This document shows, piece after piece, positions 35,448-43,535 of a DNA stretch of 64,000 nucleotides. The position numbers were made by a program, and so were the translations under genes. This stretch comes from Flavobacterium flabelliforme (GTDB lineage: Bacteria; Bacteroidota; Bacteroidia; Flavobacteriales; Flavobacteriaceae). The stretch spans positions 383,850 through 447,849 of the forward strand of contig NZ_JAGFBU010000003.1 in NCBI RefSeq assembly GCF_017948675.1. Reading direction: 5' to 3'. Each line of letters starts with the position of its first letter. Positions within the stretch are counted from its first letter, which is position 1. Below the pieces are notes generated by a model, which made no database searches, was not told the origin of the DNA, and worked only from the letters and a program-made list of their open reading frames with translations.

Positions 35448-37133
35448 CTATTTACTATATTTTCTTTTGCGTAAAAAAGTGAAAATGAATCCAAAAATCA
35501 GCAATATCACTATTGGTAAACCGATAGTTATGAATTGTGTCTTGCTATAATTTTCATAGACTTTTTCTTTATCTAACAATGGTAAATCAAGATCTTTACT
35601 TCGAATGTTAATAAGTCCGTTATCATCCAGTAGATAGTTGACACAATTTATCAAAAAATCCTTATTGTCATATAAATTTCCAGAACGTTGATCATAGCCT
35701 AATTCTACTGGTTGAAAGTTTTTATCCAACTGATTTTTTATCAAATCTCCATCGGCAATAACAATCATTTTATTTTCTTTTCCCGTTGTTTGAAAGTTTT
35801 TTTGATTAAAAGGTAAAACTCTATTTTCATACATCGAGTGAAATTTGCCTTCTAACAATACAGAAAGCGGAATATTACCTTTATTCAAATAATCATCAGG
35901 TGTTGTTTGCTCGGAAACACTATTAAGATTAATTTCGGTTGGAGTTCCTATTTTCTTTGAATAAGGTGATGATTGCAGTAAAATGGTTTTTTTAATTCCG
36001 TTTTTCAATGTATCGATAGGATTAGCAAAATCAAATTTGATTCCACCTAAATTTTTCACAATTGGATGAGAACTACTTGGATAGACTTGTGGTGCAAATT
36101 TCCAATTGAATTGTTGGTATTGTGTGGCGCTTCCGGGTTCTCCAGTAGCTAATTTTATAGGACTTCCTTGCTCATCTTTTACAACATCAGGATTAATACG
36201 AATTCCATATTTAAAAAACATATCATTCAAGTTCAAATCTCTAGGATAGGCTAACGTACTTCCTGAGGCATTGTACAAACTATCCATTTCTGCCGAAACT
36301 TGATCAACTAACCATAATGTTTTTCCACCATTTATAATATATTGATCTAACACTTGCTTTTCTACATCTGAAAAAGCTTCAGTAGGTTTTGCAATTACTG
36401 CCAAATCGTATTTTTGTAAAGCTTCTAAACTTCCAATAGGATTTTTTGCAACTGAATCTAAGGTAAATGGACCAATAAAATAGCTTTCTCGCACTTGCAT
36501 AAGAAATTTAGCCATTAAAATGTCTTGTAATTCTCCATTTCCTTTGATAACTGCTATTTTCTTTTGTTTGGCCTTCGTAATTTTATTCAAACCTTCAGCA
36601 ATAGAATATTCTAAATGCTGAACCGAACCAATTACTTTCTGAGCCGTAGAAGCACCCATAAGGTTTTTTAATAATGGAATATTTACTTCCTTATTATTAT
36701 ACACTGCAATTGCCCACGGGAAAACCATTTCTTGGGATTGCTTGCCTTTATCATCAACAGTAATATTTATTGGCGTCAATCCTTTGCGATAAAGCTGCTT
36801 GATTTGGTCCATACTTTCGTCTTTGTTCTCCAAAGGATCAACAAATTCGAAAATTATATTTTTATTATAGGCTTGAAATTCTTCTAATAATTGCTTTGTT
36901 TCTTGTTGTAAGCGTTTGAATTCTGAAGGCAAATTGCCTTGCATATAAACTTTTATATACAAAGGATTTTCAACTTGCTTAATGATATTCAAAGAAGTGG
37001 TTGAAAGTGTATATCTTTTGTCTTTGGTTAAATCAAAACGATGAAAGAATGAATTTCCTATTGCGTTTAAAAGAAACAAACCAACTAGAAGAAAGGCAAC
37101 TGATTTTAAATTATTTTTTTTAGCTGTTTTCAT
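35448..37133 (-). CDS. gldG: Gliding-motility ABC transporter auxiliary protein GldG
   Basis: A 561-residue protein with an N-terminal membrane helix (KSVAFLLVGLFLLNAIGNSF), a large periplasmic domain of the GldG/ABC-auxiliary type (DLTKDKRYTLSTTSLNIIKQ, AVIAKPTEAFSDVEKQVLDQ), and a C-terminal helix FITIGLPIVILLIFGFIFTF with a Lys/Arg-rich tail. It works with GldF and the ATPase GldA, which is not in the window, in flavobacterial gliding. The start overlaps the gldF stop by one base. Confidence 0.92.
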   Translation of the reverse strand: MKTAKKNNLKSVAFLLVGLFLLNAIGNSFFHRFDLTKDKRYTLSTTSLNIIKQVENPLYIKVYMQGNLPSEFKRLQQETKQLLEEFQAYNKNIIFEFVDPLENKDESMDQIKQLYRKGLTPINITVDDKGKQSQEMVFPWAIAVYNNKEVNIPLLKNLMGASTAQKVIGSVQHLEYSIAEGLNKITKAKQKKIAVIKGNGELQDILMAKFLMQVRESYFIGPFTLDSVAKNPIGSLEALQKYDLAVIAKPTEAFSDVEKQVLDQYIINGGKTLWLVDQVSAEMDSLYNASGSTLAYPRDLNLNDMFFKYGIRINPDVVKDEQGSPIKLATGEPGSATQYQQFNWKFAPQVYPSSSHPIVKNLGGIKFDFANPIDTLKNGIKKTILLQSSPYSKKIGTPTEINLNSVSEQTTPDDYLNKGNIPLSVLLEGKFHSMYENRVLPFNQKNFQTTGKENKMIVIADGDLIKNQLDKNFQPVELGYDQRSGNLYDNKDFLINCVNYLLDDNGLINIRSKDLDLPLLDKEKVYENYSKTQFITIGLPIVILLIFGFIFTFLRKRKYSK

Positions 37134-37858
37134 TACGATTTAAAAGATTTTAGATTATAAACAGTAAACGAAAGAAAAGCAATTGTAATACTGGCAAAAT
37201 AGAGTATATCTCGGGTGTCTATAACACCTCGACTCATACTTTTATAATGATCTTGCATTCCTAATGCAGCAATAAAATTGGAAACACTTGGTACAACTGT
37301 AGCTAAACCTTCAAATCCAAAATATATAAAAAAGCATAAAAAAACTGCAATAATAAAGGCTACAATTTGGTTTTCAGACAAGGTAGAAGTAAAGATTCCG
37401 ATAGCAGAGTAGCCCGAAATTAAAAATAAGAGTCCAAAATAAGAGCCAATAGTACTTCCCATATCAATATTTCCCTCTGGCATTCCTAGACCATAGATCA
37501 CCCAAACATAAATAAATGTTGGAATAATTGCCATTACAATTAATAGTAAAGCACCAATAAATTTGCCGTTTACAATTTCCCAAATGCTCAAAGGCTTTGT
37601 TAATAAAAGTTCTAATGTTCCTTGTTTTTTTTCATCTGAAAAACTGCGCATGGTTACAGCAGGAATCAAAAAGATCAAGATCCATGGTGCTAATGTGAAA
37701 AAAGGGGTCATATCAGCGAAACCTGTTTTTAGAATATTGTATTCGCCCTCAAATACCCATAAAAAAAGCCCATTTATGATTAAAAAAATAGCGATGACTA
37801 AGTAGCCAATGGGAGAGCCAAAAAAGGATTTTACCTCTCGTAATATTATTGATTTCAT
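37133..37858 (-). CDS. gldF: Gliding-motility ABC transporter permease GldF
   Basis: A 241-residue ABC-2-type permease with about six membrane helices. It starts MKSIILREVKSFFGSPIGYL and carries the SDEKKQGTLELLLTKPLS coupling segment near residues 74-91. It forms the membrane part of the GldA-GldF-GldG transporter. It is directly coupled to gldG. A gliding-motility pair of this kind is typical of Flavobacterium. Confidence 0.93.
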   Translation of the reverse strand: MKSIILREVKSFFGSPIGYLVIAIFLIINGLFLWVFEGEYNILKTGFADMTPFFTLAPWILIFLIPAVTMRSFSDEKKQGTLELLLTKPLSIWEIVNGKFIGALLLIVMAIIPTFIYVWVIYGLGMPEGNIDMGSTIGSYFGLLFLISGYSAIGIFTSTLSENQIVAFIIAVFLCFFIYFGFEGLATVVPSVSNFIAALGMQDHYKSMSRGVIDTRDILYFASITIAFLSFTVYNLKSFKS

Positions 37859-37948
37859 ATTTTTATGGTAAGGATTGAAACAATCTAATCCTCTTTATGT
37901 TATTGTTGTTTTAATTTTAAAATTCCAGATTTTCTTTCAAGAAAAAAC

Positions 37949-38245
37949 TTAAAGCAAAGAAGCAAGTTTATCAACACTCCAAGCTTCTGGCTTGTCATTA
38001 AATAATTTCTTAGTAAATGTCCAAACTTCTTTAAAAAGTTCCGAATTTCTATAATTTTCTAAATCAAGTTCCGTTTCCCAATAACTGTAGGTAAAAAAAA
38101 TAGATTTATTATTTTTATCCTGATACAATTCTAAAAAACGATTTCCTGGTGCATTTCTTATTTTTTGTTTATTCAATTCAAAATTTTCTAAAAATGCAGG
38201 AATGTTTTCCAAGTGAAAACTTAATTTTACAATTCGTACAAACAT
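37949..38245 (-). CDS. Antibiotic biosynthesis monooxygenase-like (ABM) domain protein
   Basis: A 98-residue dimeric ferredoxin-like ABM-fold protein: MFVRIVKLSFHLENIPAFLE, then GNRFLELYQDKNNKSIFFTY, then WETELDLENYRNSELFKEVW. Small ABM proteins act as quinol or heme-related oxygenases, but many have no known role. It is monocistronic, between gldF and the SAM hydrolase gene. Confidence 0.82.
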   Translation of the reverse strand: MFVRIVKLSFHLENIPAFLENFELNKQKIRNAPGNRFLELYQDKNNKSIFFTYSYWETELDLENYRNSELFKEVWTFTKKLFNDKPEAWSVDKLASLL

Positions 38246-38311
38246 TTTATTACTTTATATTTAGGATTTTATACTTTTTACTACACTTTGAATTCAGAAC
38301 AGCTTATAATG

Positions 38312-39139
38312 TTAACGAAAAACTATTTTGATAATTGATCTATGATTTAATCCCAATAGGCTAGAGGCAGAGCCAACAGTCGAAGGATTACTTCTAAAAA
38401 TAGCAATTTCTAAAAATCCTGCTTCATTAAACAAAGCTAATTTTTGACCCTCGTAGGATTTTATTGGATATTTTTCAGAACTTGCAATATCAGAATAATT
38501 AGGTAAAATGGTTTTAATGTTTTTAGTTTTTAATTCAATTTCATAAGGCCTTCCTCTGGCTATTTCTATAAAATACTTCTTAGAAATATTGGTAACAATA
38601 TTGCCAAAATGATCAATATATATTACGTGTCCATTTATCGAATTACCATCTGCTGCTGCTATAGCTTGCAAATCGGTAACTTGTTTGATACTATTAATTT
38701 CTTTTCCAATAATATTCATCAAACCTCCCTTAGCCAAATGACAAGCAACTTTTACAAAAACATCTAAATCAGCAGAATCCGTTGGTAAACGATCGTGTAT
38801 GTTTATTGCAACTATTTTTTGAGGAACTATTTTTTGGGAAACCATGCTCAAAATGCCATTGTCTGCAGCAATAAAATAATGATCATTCCATTGCATGACA
38901 ATATGTTTGTTCTCTTTATTCAATTCCATATCAACGCCAATAAGATGAACCGTTCCTTTTGGGAAACTAGAATACGAGGCATTGATAATGTAACTCGCTT
39001 CTACTGTGTTAAATGGGTCTATGTCATGAGAGATGTCAATGATTTTCGCCTCGGAGTACTCGGATAAAATCTTCCCTTTCAATGCACCTACAAAGTGGTC
39101 TTTCAAGCCGTAATCCGTAGTTAGGGTAATTATTGACAT
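38312..39139 (-). CDS. SAM hydroxide adenosyltransferase (DUF62 family)
   Basis: A 275-residue DUF62 protein. ITLTTDYGLKDHFVGALKG at the N-terminus, IDISHDIDPFNTVEASYI and the C-terminal IYIDHFGNIVTNISKKYF are family signatures. Members hydrolyse S-adenosylmethionine to adenosine and methionine, sometimes with chlorinase or fluorinase relatives; the hydrolase role is the likely one here. Cytoplasmic. Confidence 0.9.
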   Translation of the reverse strand: MSIITLTTDYGLKDHFVGALKGKILSEYSEAKIIDISHDIDPFNTVEASYIINASYSSFPKGTVHLIGVDMELNKENKHIVMQWNDHYFIAADNGILSMVSQKIVPQKIVAINIHDRLPTDSADLDVFVKVACHLAKGGLMNIIGKEINSIKQVTDLQAIAAADGNSINGHVIYIDHFGNIVTNISKKYFIEIARGRPYEIELKTKNIKTILPNYSDIASSEKYPIKSYEGQKLALFNEAGFLEIAIFRSNPSTVGSASSLLGLNHRSIIKIVFR

Positions 39140-39260
39140 AAATTTTTTTATAATTTATTAGTTTATCTAAACCTAAATTTTGTTAAATTTGAGAAGTGCA
39201 AAGCTAAAGAATTTAAAGTTTTTTAATAGATAATTTTTAATTGAATTTAAACCAAAATAT

Positions 39261-39788
39261 ATGATAAAAAAAATAGTTACGTTCTTACTTTTAATTAGTG
39301 CGCTACAATCGTTTTCACAAAAGCTAATTTATAAATCCAACGGGAATATATTAAATTCTGAAAACCAGAAAATTTCGCCAAACCAAGTAAGAGAATTATT
39401 AACTAATAATGAAAATTTACTAGCAAATTACAATGCGGGCAGGTCTAAAAAAACTGCTGGAAACATATTGTTGATTGGAGGAATTAGTTTGTTGATTGCT
39501 GATCTTGCTCGAGGTGTAACAGATTCTGGAATAACTGGAAAACCTGTAGGAAATGGACAATATGTTCTACAAGATGAAGGAAACAATTACCCTTCATTAA
39601 TAACCTATGTAGGAGTTGCGGCAGTTCTAGTTGCTATTCCAATTAAGATTGGTTTCTCTAAAAAAATAAAAAATGTGGTTGCTGATTATAATAATTCAAA
39701 AGCTACTGGTAATTACCAATTTGACAAACAGAAATTAGATTTTATTACCAATTCAAAAGGAATTGGATTTCGATTGACTTTAAATTAA
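39261..39788 (+). CDS. Hypothetical secreted or membrane protein
   Basis: A 175-residue protein with a signal peptide (MIKKIVTFLLLISALQSFSQ), then a region with two hydrophobic helices (AGNILLIGGISLLIADLARG, near 64-83, and SLITYVGVAAVLVAIPIKIG, near 112-131). It ends in KLDFITNSKGIGFRLTLN, a beta-like tail. I recognise no family. It lies 19 bases before phoH. Confidence 0.65.
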   Translation: MIKKIVTFLLLISALQSFSQKLIYKSNGNILNSENQKISPNQVRELLTNNENLLANYNAGRSKKTAGNILLIGGISLLIADLARGVTDSGITGKPVGNGQYVLQDEGNNYPSLITYVGVAAVLVAIPIKIGFSKKIKNVVADYNNSKATGNYQFDKQKLDFITNSKGIGFRLTLN

Positions 39789-39806
39789 CTTAAAAAACGT
39801 GATAGT

Positions 39807-40757
39807 TTGAACGAAAGAATAATTGAGCTCATAGACATCGCTCCAAAAGAATTTTGGGGTGCTCAAGACACTCATCTTGAAACAATAAAAAAATATTATC
39901 CCAAACTTAAAATTGTAGCGCGTGGAACAACATTAAAAGCTTTTGGAGAAAAGGAAGTCTTAGACGAGTTCGAGAAAAGATTTCAACGCTTAATGCTTCA
40001 TTTTACGAGGTATAATAATATTGACAATAATGTAATCGAACGTGTCATTCTTGGCGATATTCAGGAAGACCGAAAATTTCAAGGTCAAGATAAAATTTTA
40101 GTGCATGGTGTTGGTGGTAAAATTATAAAAGCCATGACGCCCAATCAGCAATTGCTGGTTGATACGATGGAAAAAAATGATATGGTTTTTGCAGTGGGAC
40201 CAGCTGGTACAGGAAAAACATATACCGGAGTTGCAATGGCAATAAAAGCACTTAAAGAGAAACAAGTAAAACGAATTATTCTAACAAGGCCAGCAGTAGA
40301 AGCAGGGGAGAATCTCGGCTTTCTGCCCGGTGACATGAAGGAAAAATTAGATCCTTACATGCAACCTTTATATGACGCTTTACGGGATATGTTGCCTAAT
40401 GAAAAATTAGAAGATTATATTTTGAAAGGCGTTATTCAAATTGCTCCTTTAGCATTTATGCGTGGTAGAACCCTTGATAATGCTTTTGTAATTTTAGATG
40501 AAGCTCAAAATACGACCCATTCTCAAATGAAAATGTTTTTGACACGTATGGGAAAAAGTGCCAAGTTTATGATTACCGGTGATCCGGGACAAGTCGATTT
40601 GCCAAGACGAACCATTTCTGGATTAAAAGAAGCATTGTTGGTTTTGAAAGATATTGACGGAATTGGAATTATTTATCTGGATGATAAAGATATTGTACGC
40701 CACCGATTGGTCAAAAAAGTGATTGATGCCTACAAAATGATTGAAAATAATGATTAA
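39807..40757 (+). CDS. phoH: PhoH family ATPase
   Basis: A 316-residue PhoH-like protein. It starts at a TTG, giving NERIIELIDIAPKEFWGAQD, which is the usual flavobacterial N-terminus. The P-loop VGPAGTGKTYTGVAMAI lies near 130-146, Walker B FVILDEAQNTTHSQMK near 231-246, and TRMGKSAKFMITGDPGQVDL follows. The family has RNA helicase-like ATPase activity linked to ribosome and RNA stress. A bidirectional terminator follows. Confidence 0.93.
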   Translation: MNERIIELIDIAPKEFWGAQDTHLETIKKYYPKLKIVARGTTLKAFGEKEVLDEFEKRFQRLMLHFTRYNNIDNNVIERVILGDIQEDRKFQGQDKILVHGVGGKIIKAMTPNQQLLVDTMEKNDMVFAVGPAGTGKTYTGVAMAIKALKEKQVKRIILTRPAVEAGENLGFLPGDMKEKLDPYMQPLYDALRDMLPNEKLEDYILKGVIQIAPLAFMRGRTLDNAFVILDEAQNTTHSQMKMFLTRMGKSAKFMITGDPGQVDLPRRTISGLKEALLVLKDIDGIGIIYLDDKDIVRHRLVKKVIDAYKMIENND

Positions 40758-40791
40758 ACAAAAAAGACTTCGTGAGAAGTCTTTTTTGTTT
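40756..40791. terminator. Bidirectional terminator between phoH and the nsrR-like gene
   Basis: AAACAAAAAAGACTTC (40756-40771) pairs perfectly with GAAGTCTTTTTTGTTT (40776-40791) around GTGA. It overlaps the end of the convergent Rrf2 gene. Confidence 0.85.
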
Positions 40792-41210
40792 TAAAATATA
40801 GAACTCCAATTGGTAAATTCTAAATCAGAGAGTTTATATTGGTTTAAGCTTTCTATAAAAGCAAGATAAGCGGTATTAAAAACTGATTTTAATTTACAAT
40901 TATGCGATTTGAATACACAGGGTTTTGAATCACAATTGACAACCGGCGTATCGTCTTGTTCTAAAAGATGAATTAAATCACCTAAGAGGATTTCTCGGGC
41001 TCTTGCTGCAATTAAAATACCACCATTTTTTCCTCTTTTAGTATGAACCAATTCATTGACAGCTAAGAATTGAACCACTTTAATGAGATGATTGCGTGAT
41101 ATTTTAAAATCAGCTGCTAGTACATCTAACGAACTTTGCTGATTGTCTTTTTTTTGATCTAAATACATCAAAACGCGCATGCTAAAATCAGTAAAGTGAT
41201 TCAATTTCAT
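40791..41210 (-). CDS. nsrR: Rrf2 family regulator, NsrR-like nitric oxide sensor
   Basis: A 139-residue Rrf2 protein with an N-terminal winged helix (MKLNHFTDFSMRVLMYL, then FKISRNHLIKVVQFLA, recognition helix) and three cysteines C93, C98 and C105 (NCDSKPCVFKSHNCKL), the pattern of the NsrR iron-sulfur cluster. NsrR represses NO-detoxifying genes until NO attacks the cluster. It lies 9 bases after hmp on the same strand, which fits control of that gene. A candidate operator is at 42461-42491. Confidence 0.85.
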   Translation of the reverse strand: MKLNHFTDFSMRVLMYLDQKKDNQQSSLDVLAADFKISRNHLIKVVQFLAVNELVHTKRGKNGGILIAARAREILLGDLIHLLEQDDTPVVNCDSKPCVFKSHNCKLKSVFNTAYLAFIESLNQYKLSDLEFTNWSSIF

Positions 41211-41219
41211 AAAATAATA

Positions 41220-42419
41220 TTAATTAAGGCTTAATAACTGTGGTCCAAATTCTTCATAAAGTATATTTTCTCTGCTTACACCAAGACTAACTAGAGATTG
41301 ATACTGCACTTTAATAAAAACAGCAGGTCCGCAAATATAATATTTTGCATCTTTAATAAGAATTTCTTCTTTTATTTGTTGTAAATCTATTCTTCCTTCA
41401 ATCGCGTTGGTTTCTGTTTCGGGTAAAGTTTCATAGAAAACAAAGGAAGTCAACCAGGTTTTTTCGTTGTTCAACTCTTCAATGGTATCTTTAAAAGCAT
41501 GAACATTTTCATTGCGACAACTGTGAATCCATACTGTTTGGTTTCTTTGTAATGCATTTTTATTAGTTTCTACCATACTCATCATTGGCGTTAGACCAAC
41601 TCCACCACTTACTAAAACCAACGGATTTTTAGCTTCTGGATCTGCATAAAATAATCCAGCAGGAGCACTTACATCTAGTAAATCTCCTTCCTTTTTGTCG
41701 TGTAAAGCGTTAGAAACGATTCCATCTGGTGTTTTTTGTCCCATTTCTTTTTTAACAGATATTCTGTAATATTCGTTGTTGGAATTAGAAGATAAACTGT
41801 ATTGTCTCGGTTGTTTATGGCCTAATTCTGGAATAAAAGTGCTTACTGATATGTATTGCCCAGGGAAATAATCGGCTATTTCTTGATTGTCCTCTGGTTT
41901 AAGATAAAAGGAGTTTATTTCGTCACTTTCTGCAACAATTTTATAAATTACAAATGATCTCCAACCTTTCCAACCGCCTTTTTTCAGGCTGTTTTTTTGA
42001 TACATATCTGCTTCAAGACTAATCATAATTTGTGCTAATTCATTGTAAGCGCACGTCCACGCTTCAATTAATTCTGGAGTTGCTGCTGCTCCTAACACTT
42101 CAATTATAGAATTAATTAAATGATTCCCTACTATATCATATTGCTCAGCAGCAATATTTAAACTCACGTGTTTATTTCCAATGGCTTTTAAAGTATTGAT
42201 TAAAACAGTTGGATCATCAATATTCTCTGCATAAGCCAGAACTGCTCCTGTCAAAGCATTTTGTTGTTTTCCGCTGGCTTGATTGGCCATATTGAAAATA
42301 TCTTTTAACTCAGGATTATTAGTTAGCATTCTTTCATAAAAGTAGGTGATCAAATCATTTCCGCTGGCTTTTAATACAGGAACTGTAGCTTTTACTAATT
42401 CTTTTTGACTTGTATTCAT
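41220..42419 (-). CDS. hmp: Nitric oxide dioxygenase (flavohemoprotein)
   Basis: A 399-residue flavohemoglobin. The N-terminal globin (about 1-140) has the proximal His in NKHVSLNIAAEQYDIVGNHL. The FAD domain carries RQYSLSS (about 205-211), and the NAD domain has LVLVSGGVGLTPMMSMVE and YYICGPAVFIKV. It converts NO to nitrate using NAD(P)H and O2 in the cytoplasm. It heads a two-gene unit with the nsrR-like gene. A -7 element TACCTTTG (42443-42450, minus) is followed upstream by a palindrome. Confidence 0.95.
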   Translation of the reverse strand: MNTSQKELVKATVPVLKASGNDLITYFYERMLTNNPELKDIFNMANQASGKQQNALTGAVLAYAENIDDPTVLINTLKAIGNKHVSLNIAAEQYDIVGNHLINSIIEVLGAAATPELIEAWTCAYNELAQIMISLEADMYQKNSLKKGGWKGWRSFVIYKIVAESDEINSFYLKPEDNQEIADYFPGQYISVSTFIPELGHKQPRQYSLSSNSNNEYYRISVKKEMGQKTPDGIVSNALHDKKEGDLLDVSAPAGLFYADPEAKNPLVLVSGGVGLTPMMSMVETNKNALQRNQTVWIHSCRNENVHAFKDTIEELNNEKTWLTSFVFYETLPETETNAIEGRIDLQQIKEEILIKDAKYYICGPAVFIKVQYQSLVSLGVSRENILYEEFGPQLLSLN

Positions 42420-42442
42420 GGGGTTGTGTTTATATGTTTTTA

Positions 42443-42491
42443 CAAAGGTAACGACTAAATTTAATTGTTATATTTTAAATGCAACAATTAA
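42443..42491 (-). promoter_or_regulatory. hmp promoter with palindromic operator
   Basis: On the minus strand, TACCTTTG (42443-42450) is an exact -7 element 24 bases before the hmp start. TTAATTGTT (42461-42469) and AACAATTAA (42483-42491) are perfect inverted arms with 13 bases between them, lying over the -33 position. This is where an NsrR-type repressor would block transcription; the actual binding protein is inferred. Confidence 0.55.
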
Positions 42492-42682
42492 ACTATTTTT
42501 GTCATAATGTTATTTATTTATGAATTATGAATACAAAATAGGAGTAGTACTGCTTTGTTTTAATATAAATTAATTACTAAAAGTTAAATTGTATGCTCTA
42601 TTTTTAAACTAGAACTAAAGGTTGTGATTCTCTTTAAAATTGAATAAATTTGGAATTAATAAATAGGAGAGTCAAAAATTAA

Positions 42683-43492
42683 ATGATATTAAAAGATAAA
42701 ATTAAAGTAATTATTACGGATTTAGACGGAACTTTACTCAATTCAGACCATAAGATTTCTGCTTATACCAAAGCTATTTTTCAAGAATTACACCAGCAAA
42801 ATTATTTACTAATTGTGGCAACCGGACGGCATCATCTAGATGCACAAAGTATTGTGTCGGGTTTAGATTGCCCCGTTTATTTAGTCACTTCAAATGGTGC
42901 TCGAATTCACTCGCCAGAAAATGAACTTTTGTATTCAATAGATATGGAAAGTGATATTGTAAAAAGCATTTTTGACCTTGATATTGATTCAGAGATTACT
43001 TCCGTACTTTTCAAAGAAAACAATTGGCAAACTAATCATAATAATGATAAACTGAATAGCTTTTCGGAAGAGTCAAAATACATACCTGAAATCGTTGATT
43101 TTAATACATTGGAAGATTTTAAATCGATAAAACTATTTTTTACACACCATAATCACCAAAAGTTAGTTGATTTGAAAGATAAAATTTTATCAAATTATGC
43201 TGACACGTTTAATCATGCGTTTAGTCTTCCCTTTTGTTTAGAATTTATGGACAAATCCGTTGATAAAAGTATTGCTATAGGTAAAATTTTAGAATTGGAG
43301 AATTTTATTTTTGAAGAAACTATTTCCTTTGGAGATGGTTTTAATGATGAAGAAATGTTGAAATCGACTGGAAAAGCTTTAATAATGGGAAATGCACCTC
43401 AAAGTTTGATGGATACACTTCCGCATCTTGAAACCATTTTGTCAAATGATCAAGATGGTGTTGCTACTTATTTGTCGGAGCAATTTTTATAA
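42683..43492 (+). CDS. Cof-type HAD phosphatase
   Basis: A 269-residue HAD-IIB (Cof) hydrolase. Motif I is VIITDLDGTLLNSDHKIS, then VATGRHHLDAQSIVSGL (motif II region), then FGDGFNDEEMLKSTGKALIMGNAP (motif IV). The cap domain lies between residues 85 and 190. Such proteins hydrolyse sugar or vitamin phosphates; the substrate is unknown. Cytoplasmic, monocistronic. Confidence 0.9.
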   Translation: MILKDKIKVIITDLDGTLLNSDHKISAYTKAIFQELHQQNYLLIVATGRHHLDAQSIVSGLDCPVYLVTSNGARIHSPENELLYSIDMESDIVKSIFDLDIDSEITSVLFKENNWQTNHNNDKLNSFSEESKYIPEIVDFNTLEDFKSIKLFFTHHNHQKLVDLKDKILSNYADTFNHAFSLPFCLEFMDKSVDKSIAIGKILELENFIFEETISFGDGFNDEEMLKSTGKALIMGNAPQSLMDTLPHLETILSNDQDGVATYLSEQFL

Positions 43493-43535
43493 TAAACTAT
43501 AATTTAAACCAAAAACCACAATAAATAACCATAGT

